64,000 nucleotides of DNA from Glebionis coronaria (taxonomy: Eukaryota; Streptophyta; Magnoliopsida; Asterales; Asteraceae). Position 1 is the stretch's first letter. The number at the start of each line of letters is the position of its first letter. The stretch covers positions 122,316,340-122,380,339 of the forward strand of contig CM046875.1 in NCBI GenBank assembly GCA_025667525.1, given 5' to 3'. Of the stretch, positions 24,672-34,594 are shown in pieces. The notes beneath the pieces were generated by a model, which saw only the letters and a list, made by a program, of their open reading frames with translations, had not been told where the DNA came from and ran no database searches. The position numbers and the translations under genes are program-made.

Positions 24672-24999
24672 TGTTGGAAATACGTTTTACGTATTTAGGA
24701 AGATTGGGTCACTCTGACAATATATTTAGTAGTAGCTCGTAGTTTAGTTATTTTATATTATGTAAACATAGAAAGGCCTGGTCCATGAGTTGTATGGATG
24801 GCCCAATATGTAAGCCCAAGCCTATCATTATGGGCTTGGTATATAAACCCTCTCCTTAGATGGAGAGGGTGTGGTTCACCTCATTTTACACATAGTAATC
24901 TAGGTGTTTTATTACTATTCTCTCTTAAGTGTGTGTGATTCTACCAACTCTCTATCTCTTTCTCTCTCTATAACATAAGCAAGATTTACATATCTTACA
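24672..24999 (+). repeat. 3' LTR of copia element (328 bp, uninterrupted)
   Basis: TGTTGGAAA...CTTACA. Its right part matches 11227-11451. Its left 108 bp is the part that element A separated from the 5' copy. It shows the unoccupied form of A's insertion site (GGCCTGGTCC around 24776). TATATAAA at 24840-24847. Confidence 0.9.
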
Positions 25000-25004
25000 T
25001 TGGT

Positions 25005-25700
25005 GATTGAAGATACTTCTTCACTGTCTGACATCACCGAACTCCTCTCGTTCCTGAAGCATCTCGAGCTTACGGGCTGCATCGGCCACCCATGCCATTG
25101 TAGTGAAAGTAGCACATACCAAGTTGTTGGCAACCGAAGTGCGAAGTGCCCAACGAAACTTCTCAGCCTGCTCCGCAGCAGTTCCTGCGGCTGGACCCAG
25201 AAATCCTGCTAAACGAAGAAACCTTTGCATGAATTCATTGCTGTTTTCACCAGCAATCTGCCGAATGTTGTGGTAGTCCCTCTTGAGCTTCTCTTGCTCA
25301 GCATGTGGAAAATACTGATTAAGGAAGAGCTCCTTAAACTGGTCCCATGTCAGCTGTGCAACCCAATTGTCACCACCGTTGGACTGCTTGACCGATTTCC
25401 ACCACTACAACACATCACCTTCAAACTTATAGCAAGCCAGTCTTGCCTTGAAAACACCATCACAACCCATTGCATCAAAAATCTTCTCGATGTGAGAAAT
25501 CCAAGCTTCAGCCTCGTTGGGACTGTCAGTCTACTCAAACGAACGAGGTTGCTGTTTGTTGAATCTCTCCAACCAAGTCATAAGAGTAACCGGTGGAGGA
25601 TTATGAGGATTGTTATGATTACCATGAGCCTGGAATTCTGCCTAAACTTCATCTCTGATTTCATTACGAAGTTGGGGAAGGAGGGCTTGCGATTGTTCAC
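25005..25700 (-). pseudogene. Ty3/gypsy gag fragment with stops
   Basis: One continuous minus-strand frame of about 230 codons, with in-frame stops at three or more places (for example where a Gln codon is expected before WWKSV, near 25405). Recognisable gag motifs: WLERFNKQQPRSFE, EAEAWISHIEKIFDAMG, RLACYKFEGD, TWDQFKELFLNQYFP, FMQRFLRLAGFLG and EQAEKFRWALR. A terminal stop follows GDVRQ at about 25022. The CCHC knuckle and all of pol are absent. The open frame 25225-25707 on the plus strand is its antisense shadow. Confidence 0.85.
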
Positions 25701-26140
25701 CATCTGACAGTTTAAAACAACAAAATGCAACATAAATCATAAATCTGAAATGAGATAACATAAGAATGCATGAACAATGTATGAATCAAAGAAGCAATTT
25801 ATAATGCATGAAACAATGTAAAAATTCATGATGTATTTTATAAAACTTTTATATGAACGGGAGTGAACGCCTATGCTCAGTTCACTCAAAACAAAAGACA
25901 TGGCGCGGGGACGCCAATGGGTCGGTCCCAAAGTTAAAAGTTTCGATAAAAGCACATGCGACTAAATAGGGCCAGTCCTGTACCAACCATTAGTCATAAA
26001 CCTGCTATAATGATATGAATGCATGAAATAAAATGAAAATGAATGAATGCATGAAAACCAACTGTCAGTTCTCGAAAGACACTAGTGACTACCCGTAAGT
26101 CACATGTCATATTTTACAGAGCTACAGGTCGAAACCTTGC
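25701..26140 (-). other. Leader of the gypsy element
   Basis: Between the gag remnant and the PBS. A-rich, with repeated GAATGCATGAA-like words on the plus strand. No gene seen. Confidence 0.45.
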
Positions 26141-26151
26141 CTCTGATACCA
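26141..26151 (-). other. Primer-binding site of the gypsy element
   Basis: TGGTATCAGAG on the minus strand, four bases from the LTR end (GGGGTGTTACA). Confidence 0.6.
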
Positions 26152-26155
26152 TAAT

Positions 26156-28507
26156 TGTAACACCCCATTTAATAGGATAAGATGCTATAGTAAATTATGG
26201 CGTATCATCAAAACATGCAAGGTAAATGTCTAAACATTCATGACCATAAATAGAAATACCAGAATCAAACATCGGTAGTCTAGTAACTCACACACAAGCA
26301 AGAAAAGTATTGTAAATGAAAAGGACTAAACAATGTCCAAAATAAGGAAAGCATGATAAAGTAAGAATAAATGCATAAGGTAAAAAAGGTCGGATAGCTT
26401 CCTCCGAATGCACATACTCTGGAGTTCCTACTTGCGTCACTGGGTACCTGCCGTTTGGGAACATGGAAAAGTAGACGGCTGAGCATAACGCTCAGTTAAC
26501 GGATATACAATAAAGCATGGAAAACATAGAATATGAAAGCATATAAAGAGTAATAAGCATGAATGGCAGCGAAAATGAATAAGTCCTGGAAAACCTAGTT
26601 GTCTATCATGTTAACTGGTTTTAGTTCTAAAAACATAGCTTATGTTACTTATGAAAATCTGTATTAGTTAATGTACCAAAATAGCCAATATAGGTCATGA
26701 GGTCAACAACGTGCATGAATACTTAGAGGGGAGACCTCATCATGCAATTAGAGGGGTTGCCTTTAATTAATTGGTAAGTGGGTAGGAGGGATCAACTCCT
26801 TGTGAAGGATGCAAGGCACACACCACATTCACTATGAAATCCTGACTGGAACATTTAAATAGGATGCATCCATACGCCCCACATGATAATATAATAATAA
26901 AATGGCCACATAACTGAAAAGGGATGCCACGAGCTATCACTCCGCTGTGGTGAAGTCATAACACTAGTGCCTCTAGTGTTATGGTTATGATACCTCCATA
27001 ACTAGGTGAAACTGGTCATGCATGTATATAGCTAAGGTAACTAATAAAACATAAGCATTTAATCTGTAACTACTGGGGAAAACAGCTGGCTGCATACGAA
27101 AATCCTAATGAAGGAAGAGATTGTCCTTACTGAAGGACGAGAAATTCGTACCTTATGTCCAGTAGAAGCTAACAAAAACGATGAAGACTAATCCGCCTCG
27201 ACGGATAACACTACATAATAAATATGGACGTGTATGAGTTGTTTGAATTACGTGTGTTTTATTGGTTCCATGTATTATTAGCTTGTTATACGTATTCTGT
27301 CATGTCGTACTGTTTACTGTGTTAACTGTAGTTATTATGATGTTTTGTTGCGTATTATTCATGTATTAGTGTATTATAATACTTGTATTGTAATACTAAG
27401 TAACTTTCTAAAAATAGTAGGTTTCTATAAATAGTAAGTTTCTAAAATAGAAAGTTTCCAAAAATAGTAAGCTTTCATAATTAGAAATAAGCTGGATTAT
27501 AAATGATAATTAAAGTTTAATTAGTATAATACAAGTCATGGTTATAGCTGGTTAATTAAATAACTGGTTAATTTAATTAAACTATACGTTATATGATTTT
27601 AATTAAAATACATGTTTTAATTAAAATGACTAAGTATAAATACCTTAGGTTATACATGAATTAATTTAATAAATTAGTTAGCCTAAAGTTTAATATGACT
27701 TGACTTATAAAAATAGTTTTCATGAAAAACCCAAATTCCGAGCCCGTGTTTAATATAAGCCGAACCAAATAAGCTATAAACAAGTCCCACCCAGACCTTG
27801 GAGGGGTCTCGGTTGACACTAAATAAATCAACCAAACATGTATCCATACCCCGGCCTAATGTCGGGGTCCCTTTGGTCTCGGGTCCGAACAACAAAACCC
27901 AACCGAGCCCCTTAGGGGGTCTCGGTGGTGCCTCGGTGCACACAAACCGAACAAAAAACACACCCCGACCCTTGGTCGAGGTTACCTTGTTGCGTCTGAG
28001 CCTCAACCAAGCCAAGCCGAGAGTCTTGTGACTCTCGGTGGTGGTGTAGAAAACAAGTCGAGCACCCCTTTGGGGTCTCGGTTGTCTCGGCCGAACCAAA
28101 CCAACACCAAACCAACCCTTAAACAATTAATTAATTATTCCCACATGGTTTTTATTACTAGTTCTTGAATAATTAATTAAAACATGAAAATCATAAGAAA
28201 TTAAATATAATAAAGAGGGTTTTGATTATACCAGCGTGTATAGAATGCAAAGATGATCACGAACAATAAAACAAGTAACCAAGAATCGTCCGGTTTTTCC
28301 CTTCTGTTTGATGTAGGCCGGCGGCACCAAGAAGGACAAGGAGGAGATAAAACTTATCTGAAAACCTAAAATAATGAAAAGGGATTCTCCTGATGTTTTA
28401 TTAAAAGTATGATATGGGCCAGAAGGCCCATTTGTCATTCCTCTTGTCTCTTGGCCGCGACATGTGGGGCCCACCAAGGGTAACCCGTAACTTTTCCGTG
28501 TTAAAAC
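26156..28507 (-). repeat. Probable long 5' LTR of the gypsy element
   Basis: The inner end, TGTAACACCCC on the plus strand, lies next to the PBS and is well supported. The outer end at 28507 (plus ...GTTAAAACA, that is TGTTTTAACACGG in element orientation) is inferred only from the TG...CA rule, because no second LTR is in the window. It contains the hairpin array at 27790-28085. The 147-codon frame 27683-28126 is a product of that array. Confidence 0.5.
27790..28085. repeat. Array of six short G/C-rich hairpins inside the gypsy LTR
   Basis: Six inverted repeats spaced about 45-65 bases apart: AGACC/GGTCT (27793-27809), ACCCCG/CGGGGT (27848-27868), CCGAG/CTCGG (27903-27925), CGACC/GGTCG (27966-27978), CCGAGAGTC/GACTCTCGG (28017-28038, nine perfect pairs, loop TTGT) and CGAG..CCCC/GGGG..CTCG (about 28059-28080). 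Most are followed by CTCGG or TCGGTT. The region is strikingly G/C-rich in an AT-rich setting. Confidence 0.75.
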
Positions 28508-28720
28508 AATTAGCGTGTATGTTCGTGATTTAGTATTCGTGATTTTGGTATTCGTGATCGTGTCACATTTATAATATTCATGATTGTTCGTTATTTATTG
28601 TCGTGACACATGTACTAATATTATAAATGGAAAGTTTAAACTTTATCGTGTTTTCGTAAGTTACTGTTCACGTGTATTGTTCATAGGTTTTTAATGCGAG
28701 TTTTACATTAACAGTCCAGT
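28508..28720. other. Short AT-rich spacer
   Basis: Nothing recognised except simple repeats of GTGATT/CGTGAT type at 28520-28590. Confidence 0.4.
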
Positions 28721-28949
28721 ATACTATTTTTGGACGTCCCATATTAATAGTGCAGTCCAAAAATAGATAAGAAATGTAGATTAAGCTTACAATATCACCC
28801 TCACTTGAGGGTATTATTGCAAACAATAAAGAAGTTATAAATTAACTGGATAAGGTTAAAATTGTCTTTGTGTAAAAAGTAAGAGAGAGAAACATGAAAA
28901 AGTAATGTTTTTATTAAAGTGCGTTTTTTTTGTCGGTGGACTATTATTA

Positions 28950-29109
28950 GGGTTAAGTCCATATATTGGAAATATATTATCCATCATTTACACATCTAGG
29001 TAATCTACTATTTTTATTACTAATATCGCTATAAAACTCGGCTAAACTTTTTCAATATAGGTAATGTGACCGGCTAGGACAGGTTACAACTCGAAATTAG
29101 GAACAAACG
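28950..29109. repeat. Left terminal inverted repeat of Pack-MULE
   Basis: Pairs with 29711-29869 in inverse orientation. Shared landmarks include TATTTTTATTACTAATATCG and CGGCTAAACTTTT. Confidence 0.88.
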
Positions 29110-29224
29110 CTTCATTTTTTCATCTCCTTCATCTTTTCATCTGGAACAAACGCTTCATTTTTTTCATCTGGAACAAACGCTTATTTTTTTCAAAAAATCT
29201 TTAAAAAACAAGAATCTATACTTG

Positions 29225-29440
29225 GATATGAAACAAATAACCGAGATCCATGTAGCTGCATTTACCATCTAAATGTTCACGAAGGGTTCCGTTAGTAACA
29301 TATTTTAGCATGATAATACGCTCACCAACATGATCGATGTAACCATAAAATCTGACCAGATTTAGATGCTTGATCTATGATAATGTTATAATTTCATTTT
29401 TGAACTCCAATGGAGCCCTGTGGTCATAATTGTCTTGCCA
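29225..29440 (-). pseudogene. Captured fragment of a receptor-like (cytoplasmic) protein kinase, CRCK-like
   Basis: Minus-strand translation gives a kinase N-lobe segment: PLEFKNEIITLS, one stop, IKHLNLVRFYGYIDH, ERIIMLKYVTNGTLREHLDG. This spans the alpha-C helix, the beta-4/beta-5 strands and the hinge region of plant receptor-like kinases. It is closest, in my judgement, to calmodulin-binding receptor-like cytoplasmic kinases, where NGTLREHLDG is typical. The glycine-rich loop, the catalytic HRD and the DFG are all missing. An in-frame TAG follows the alpha-C helix. It lies wholly inside the Pack-MULE and was presumably captured as genomic DNA. It cannot encode an active kinase but could yield antisense or small RNA against the parent gene. 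Confidence 0.75.
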
Positions 29441-29710
29441 CAGAAAAACGTAAATAATTAATAGATACTCTTTAATACCACATGGAATTTGAATTATAAT
29501 GCTTTTCTATATAAAAACTTTTATATATTCCAAATACCATAATACTGATAACTTGATCGTGTTGCTTTGAAAATCACAAGATTCGAATCTTGAGTGTTAT
29601 TTGACAAGCGCATGCGTATTAGATATTTATATCAGATATTAGCAACCAATTTACAAGCTAAGAATTTGTTTAGGAGTATATTTATTTTCAATTTATCGAG
29701 GTAGTAATTG

Positions 29711-29869
29711 TTTTGTTCCAAATTTTGAGTTCAAACCTGTCATAGCCGGTTACATTACCTATATTAGAAAAGTTTAGCCGGTTTTTATAGCGATATTAGT
29801 AATAAAAATAGTATATTACCTAAATGTGTAAACCATGAACAATATATTACCAATATATGGACTTAACCC
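29711..29869. repeat. Right terminal inverted repeat of Pack-MULE
   Basis: Inverse copy of 28950-29109 with scattered substitutions and small indels. Confidence 0.88.
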
Positions 29870-29898
29870 CTATTATTATGGGACGGATGGAGTATTTT

Positions 29899-30452
29899 AA
29901 TTTTCTGGCCCCACGGCATATCTTGAACCAAACAAAGAAATTCGAGCAATTTGAATTATAAATGCCATCAAATTCCTCAAAAGTCCTTCAACCAAACAAC
30001 ACCTAAAAGTGTTCCGTAATTCAAGATTTATTGAATCAAATAATCACGTAGCACATAAAATCATATAAACATATAATTTTACGATCCATGAAAACATACA
30101 CGTTATCATGGATTCTACCACAAATCTTAACAATTAAATCTCTACGGGTCGTAACCATACATGACATAACAATTAATCATGCAATTTAATCTAAAATTAT
30201 CCCACATGTAATTTAGGGTTTCAAAAACAATTCACTTTTTTTATAAAAATCGTCCAAAAAACCCTAAGTTTTAAAAAACAAAACCCTAATTTTTAAGAAA
30301 ACTTAAAAAACATGTAGTTTTAACTCAAAAAAATTATTAGTTAAAAAAGTTTAGATTTTCGATAATTATAACATGTTAAAACGGCTCTGATACCACTAAA
30401 GGTTTAAAAACATCATAACAATTATATAAAACCCCAAACGAGATCAAAGCAC
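29899..30452. other. Noncoding spacer with a PBS-like site
   Basis: AT-rich with no coding frame. GGCTCTGATACCA at 30383-30395 is the reverse complement of an initiator-Met PBS (TGGTATCAGAGCC), so the area may be the 5' end of another minus-strand LTR element cut by element C. No LTR limits could be drawn. Confidence 0.35.
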
Positions 30453-31539
30453 TGATGAGATGGCATTTGTACATGATCTCGTCGTTCTTTTCGGGCTTTA
30501 AATGCATTAAAATGTCATAAAATACCATATATATATGCTTGTATTTGTTTACTTGTGTGTTTTAGGTATGGATATCGTGAAAAAGACAAAAGATCACAAT
30601 AAACAAGGAAAAACGGACACGAGAAACGAAGCCGTACAAAGAATCGGGCCCTAGTTCATGAATTATCCAAGATTAACCCTTGAAGACTTGAAGATATACA
30701 AGATTGATCCTCAAAATATGAAGAAATGACACTTAAAACCCTTGTATAATCATAATTACAAGTTTGGTCCCTTAATTTTGTCAAAATTACAAAATGGTCC
30801 TTCAACTTTGAAGAATTGGCAAGTTTAGTCCCTCAACTATTCTAAATTGCCAATAATGGTCCCTCATGAAGTCAAAGATACAATGAAGACCTTTGAAGAT
30901 CAAGAAAGTCCAAAATCAGTCCTTTAAATATTCAAATTTGGCAAAAACAACCCTTAAAACCCTTATCATAAAGTTTAGTGGCCAAAGTGTGAATTTGGAA
31001 ACTTATTTAACAAAGGAAGACGTTTAAAAGGCTGAAATTTCTTTCTATTCACTCTTTTCCAAAAATCAAAGACCAAAACTGCCAAAACCCAAAGTTCAAA
31101 TCCCTGAAAAAGCGGGTAACACTTACTATAGCAATTTTTACCACCAAGAACACCTTTTTTACCCAGGTTTAAAAACAAAGAAAACAAAGGGGAAAATGGA
31201 ATTAGTTATACCCACGTGTGATTCACATCACCTCAATCACATCCCACAATAAATACCTTAAACTCTACTACCAGAAAGATCCTACAAGCACCTCTCACAT
31301 GACGACACATGGCAGAAAAGTATGACATGGCAAAATCAATGGTCTTAAGTTATTCCTTGGTCACTAAGCACCCAATGAACGTTCCTGATTCATCAAATCA
31401 AGCTGGCAACAAGCCTAGAAGATTCTGCAAGGCTAGTTTAGGAAATTCAGTTGCTAGGGTTTATGAATAGTGGTTGTAAGCATTTGCCTATAAAAGGAGA
31501 CCTCAACTTGTGAGAGTCCCTTGTTCCAGGCTTGCTATT
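30453..31539 (+). repeat. 5' LTR of element C, part 1 (upstream of insertion B)
   Basis: The start is inferred from TGATGAGAT, where an inverted pair GATGAGAT / ATCTCGTC (30454-30461 and 30476-30483) imitates the tip palindrome of the A and B LTRs. A TATAAAAG box is at 31489-31496. Repeated phrases such as AGTTTGGTCCC and AATGGTCCC (30772-30860) resemble the same LTR region of A and B. Confidence 0.6.
31489..31496 (+). promoter_or_regulatory. TATA box in LTR of element C
   Basis: TATAAAAG within GCCTATAAAAGGAG. Element B inserted 44 bases further downstream, so transcripts started here would read straight into B. Confidence 0.55.
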
Positions 31540-31815
31540 TGATATGAGCTTAAACTCATATCCTTTTATCAACAAATAACCCTTAAACATGAAGCAAAAT
31601 ACCCTTTTATATTGTAAAAAGCAGTGTTATGTGGTATGTTTGTGTTTGTGTGATCTTATGTAGGTAAAAGGATACAATTTCAAGCAAACAAGGAAAAACC
31701 AAGCTCAAAAGGATGAAAAAGACAAGGAAGGATCACAAGTGACAAGTTTTCAAAGCTCAAGGACCTATCTTGACAAGTCTTGAAAGTTGAGGGACTTAAA
31801 GTGCAAATACTGCAA

Positions 31816-31865
31816 AGTCAAGATCCAAGTCAAACCTGGTCAAACTACAAAGTCAATCAAGTCAA
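31816..31865 (-). promoter_or_regulatory. Cluster of five W-box motifs (TTGACY) in LTR of B
   Basis: AGTCAA or GGTCAA on the plus strand at 31816, 31828, 31838, 31851 and 31860, that is five TTGACT/TTGACC in 50 bases. These match the WRKY factor binding site and lie about 540-590 bases upstream of the TATA box. The copy in the 3' LTR is at 43278-43327. LTR A has the same cluster. Confidence 0.5.
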
Positions 31866-32143
31866 AGGGTCATTTTGTTGAAGAATCAAAGTTGAAGGGC
31901 CAAAATTGTCAAAGGAATGAAGTTTCTAGCCTTAAAGAGAAATCTGCCAAGTTAAGGGGCTTATTCTGCCAATTTTGGAAAGTTAATAAAGATTAATCCA
32001 TGTCACAAGGAAGAGAACCAATGAGAAGAGAGTAAAGGGGTCACACGGATCAAGTAATTAATATCCACTACAGCTGTCACAATTAATAACCAAATCCCAA
32101 CAGTGTGATCCGCAACACTCTTTCTCCACCAATTAAAAGCTTC

Positions 32144-32349
32144 CACGTGTCCTTCTCCTTCACAAGAAATATTTTCCAGATCGCGTTTTTGATAGAATGC
32201 ATTTCAGAAGAAGATCAAAACATCAAAGTTGCTCGTTTTGAAGAGACGAATCCAATGGTGTTAACCAATTAACATATAAACCATTGGATCAAAAACCCCC
32301 AAAAGATGTTCATCACCTTCAAAGTGGGTATGCAGAATTCTTCCACGTG
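32144..32349 (+). promoter_or_regulatory. Two G-box/ABRE-type CACGTG motifs upstream of LTR TATA
   Basis: CCACGTGTC at 32143-32151 and again at 32343-32351. The second is about 57 bases before the TATA box. Binding by bZIP or bHLH factors is an inference from the motif only. Confidence 0.45.
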
Positions 32350-32405
32350 TCAAGCAATGATTGGCCTGAACACGTCACATCTCCAACAAACTCTCAAGTC
32401 TAGCC

Positions 32406-32413
32406 TATAAATA
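32406..32413 (+). promoter_or_regulatory. TATA box in LTR of B
   Basis: TATAAATA in CTATAAATAC, identical to that of element A. The 3' LTR copy is at 43868-43875. Confidence 0.65.
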
Positions 32414-34579
32414 CACAACTTGTACTTCATTTGTCATGGTAGCTTAATTTTGAAAACACCTAGTTTCTTAAATTTCCTTTTCACTTTTCCCTCATTCTAC
32501 CTAACCTCTCAAGAGTTTGACACACTCTTGAGTTGGTTAATTAGTTTGTTAGCTTGTAACTACCATTTGTAACAGAATTCATAAATAAAATTTCAAATCC
32601 AAGTTTTCCCGCCAAATCTTGTTCTTCAATTCCTGCTACTTTACTGCTGTTGAGTGATCACATTGTTGCTGTTTGAAGTTTGTTATGATCATACATTGAT
32701 CATAACTGATTTTGTTGAAGATTTGTTGCTGTTTGATCAAAAATTCAGTTCATTCCTAGTTTCTGAAGTTTTCATGGCAGAAAGATGATTTGTAGCTGTT
32801 TTGGATGTTGAATTGAGTTGATAGCTAGTGATAGGTGGTGGTATCACTAAGGAAAGAGAGCTCAGCGCTCCTCTTCTACCCAAAGGATCTCTACAATAGG
32901 TTTCATGCTTCTGTTTTTAAGTTCCTCTAAACAAGTACTTGCATGCTTCATTCTCTAGTGTAAAGTTGATGGCTGCCTGTTTTAATTGATAAGTAGTTGT
33001 TGATTGTGTGATTCTAGTGATTTGTAGCTTGATCTTGTTCACTTGAGTTCAGTTGTGAAGTCTTTGGCTTTATTTCAGTAACTTTTTAGCTAATCACCTT
33101 AATTGAAGTTCTAGTTGGTAAACTTGCTTGATTTCAGTTTCATTAGCCTTCATTTTGATCACTTAAACTAGTTTCCTATAGCTCTTTTATCAGTCTTAAT
33201 CATAACTCAAAAATCCTTTGTAAAAGTTTGATCATAATCAGATAAGGTGTGTTTGGGACTAGTTGTTAATCAGTATTCAAGTGTTGTTAATTGGATTTTA
33301 ATTGATCATTTGTAGTCCTTAGAAGTTAACAAGTAGTTTTGAGCCTTTTGTAAGTCAGAATAATAGTCAAAAAGGCAATTGGTTGATAAAAAGTTTGGGT
33401 CATACTTGTTTTCAGTTTTAGTTCATAAACTTGCCAAATTCAATTAATCATTTCTCCTTCATTACTTGTTCAAATTTGCTCAAACCAGTTTCCAGTCTTA
33501 GCTTATAACATAATCTTTCAGTATCTAGGAGGAAATTCTACAGTTTCAAGAAATAAGCAAGAAAATAGCTTATTAGTTAAGGCCTGAGCAAATTGCATTC
33601 TCTGATGTGATTAGCTTACTATTTTACTAGTTCTAGTAATCCACTTCATAAAAGTCCTTATTTTCTTTCACAAATCAGTTTAGAAAGGGTTGAATGTCAA
33701 GTTTTGAGATTTTGAGCTTTTTCCAAAATCTGGTCAACGTTTGGTCAACATAAGCTCATTTGAGCTTATTTTCAAATATCTGGCTTATTTCTGGATGAAA
33801 ATTGTTCTAATTTGATTTCCCCTTCCTCAAATCAAGTGCTTATTCATTTTCTTTACAAAAATCAAGTTGTGGATGTTTGGATTATGCTATAGCTTATTTT
33901 GAGCTTATTGATAAGCACTCTTTTGCTTATTTTGAACTTTTAGCTTATTTCCTTGGACACACGTAGTTGTAATTGGATTTTAGAAGTTTTGCAAGTGATT
34001 TCAGCTTATTTGGTTGAGAAATAAGCTCAAACGAGCTTATTCTTTCTTAGTACCCGTTTTTACTTAAAAAGTTTAGTTAATTGCATTTTAGTCCCTATAA
34101 TTCTAATCTGTTTCTAAACCTAGCTAATCTTTCTAATTTTGTGGAATTTGCAAAAGTTAGTCCCTGGAATTTGTTAGTTGTTAAATTTCAGTTTTAAAGT
34201 TTGTTAGTTTGTTAATTTTTGGTTAGTTTGTTAAACTTTTTTACAAGTTTAGTCCTTTTAGTTAACTGATTTTCATTTTTAGTCCTTGTAACTTTTAGAA
34301 TTTACATTTCAAGCATTTACATTTCATAGAAATTACATTTTCAGTCCTTATAGTTTTATATTTTGCATTTTAATATTCTACTTGAATAAAATTTGGAATT
34401 TGCAATTTGTTTTACGTATAAGTAGGTTTATATTTTTCATTTTTACTTAGTGTTGTTTGAATTAGCAATAGATTACCAAGCAAGCTTGAACAACCAAAAA
34501 CAATTATAAATTTGATATTGATTGGACTTTCTATTAGTTAAGAACTGAGAAAACGAACTTGCATTATACACATATTAAA

Positions 34580-34594
34580 TGGCGCCGCTGCCGG
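34580..34594 (+). other. Primer-binding site (tRNA-Asp) of element B
   Basis: TGGCGCCGCTGCCGG, two bases after the LTR end; the same as in element A. Confidence 0.85.

Larger units (their letters stand above)
11227..24999 (+). mobile_element. Decayed Ty1/copia retrotransposon hosting element A in its 5' LTR
   Basis: Plus-strand order: 5' LTR remainder (11227-11451), PBS (11454-11466), repeat-rich leader, gag and pol with stops and frameshifts (12464-20403), long 3' noncoding region, PPT (about 24655-24671), 3' LTR (24672-24999). The left part of the 5' LTR should lie beyond element A, outside the window. The LTR segments that can be compared (225 bp) show about five substitutions and a 2-bp indel. 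This makes it clearly older than A, in line with the nesting. Integrase precedes RT, which defines copia. It is inserted into a minus-strand gypsy gag (25005-25700). Confidence 0.9.
25000..28507 (-). mobile_element. 5' part of a minus-strand Ty3/gypsy element interrupted by the copia insertion
   Basis: Reading leftward: probable LTR (28507-26156), PBS (26151-26141), leader, gag remnant (25700-25005). The gag ends where the copia 3' LTR begins, so the rest of this element should lie left of the whole copia/A complex, outside the window. The gag sequence type and long LTR suggest a chromovirus (Tekay/Del-like), but no pol is available to test this. Confidence 0.65.
28950..29869. mobile_element. 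Pack-MULE (Mutator-like, non-autonomous, 920 bp)
   Basis: Terminal inverted repeats of about 160 bp (28950-29109 and 29711-29869), beginning GGGTTAAGTCC at both ends and about 85-90% alike by eye. A perfect 9-bp direct repeat CTATTATTA flanks it (28941-28949 and 29870-29878). Long TIRs with a 9-bp target duplication are the hallmark of Mutator-like elements. No transposase is present. The interior carries a short tandem repeat (GGAACAAACGCTTCATTTTT type, 29099-29195) and a fragment of a host kinase gene (29225-29440), which makes it a Pack-MULE. Confidence 0.88.
28721..29898. mobile_element. Probable Stowaway-like MITE split by the Pack-MULE
   Basis: The left end (TACTATTTTTGGACGTCCC then ATATTAATAG, from about 28721) and the right end (CTATTATTATGGGACGG then ATGGAGTA, to 29898) form imperfect inverted ends. 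They resemble Stowaway termini (CTCCCTCCGTCCCA...). Without the 920-bp MULE and its duplicated 9 bp, the element would be about 250 bp, a usual Stowaway size. The left terminus carries an apparent change, so the call is tentative. Confidence 0.42.
31540..34577 (+). repeat. 5' LTR of element B
   Basis: Starts TGATATGAG and ends CATATTA. The inverted repeat GATATGAG/CTCATATC is at 31541-31562. The 69-codon frame 31787-31996 is open in both LTRs but has no domain. Confidence 0.95.

Noticed and set aside
25225..25707. 160-codon plus-strand frame
   Set aside because: Antisense to a recognisable gypsy gag fragment on the minus strand.
27683..28126. 147-codon minus-strand frame, one of the longer frames outside retroelement genes
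   Set aside because: It runs through the hairpin array; its repetitive W/G/T/R composition comes from the G/C-rich repeats. No known domain, and overlapping frames on both strands are equally open.
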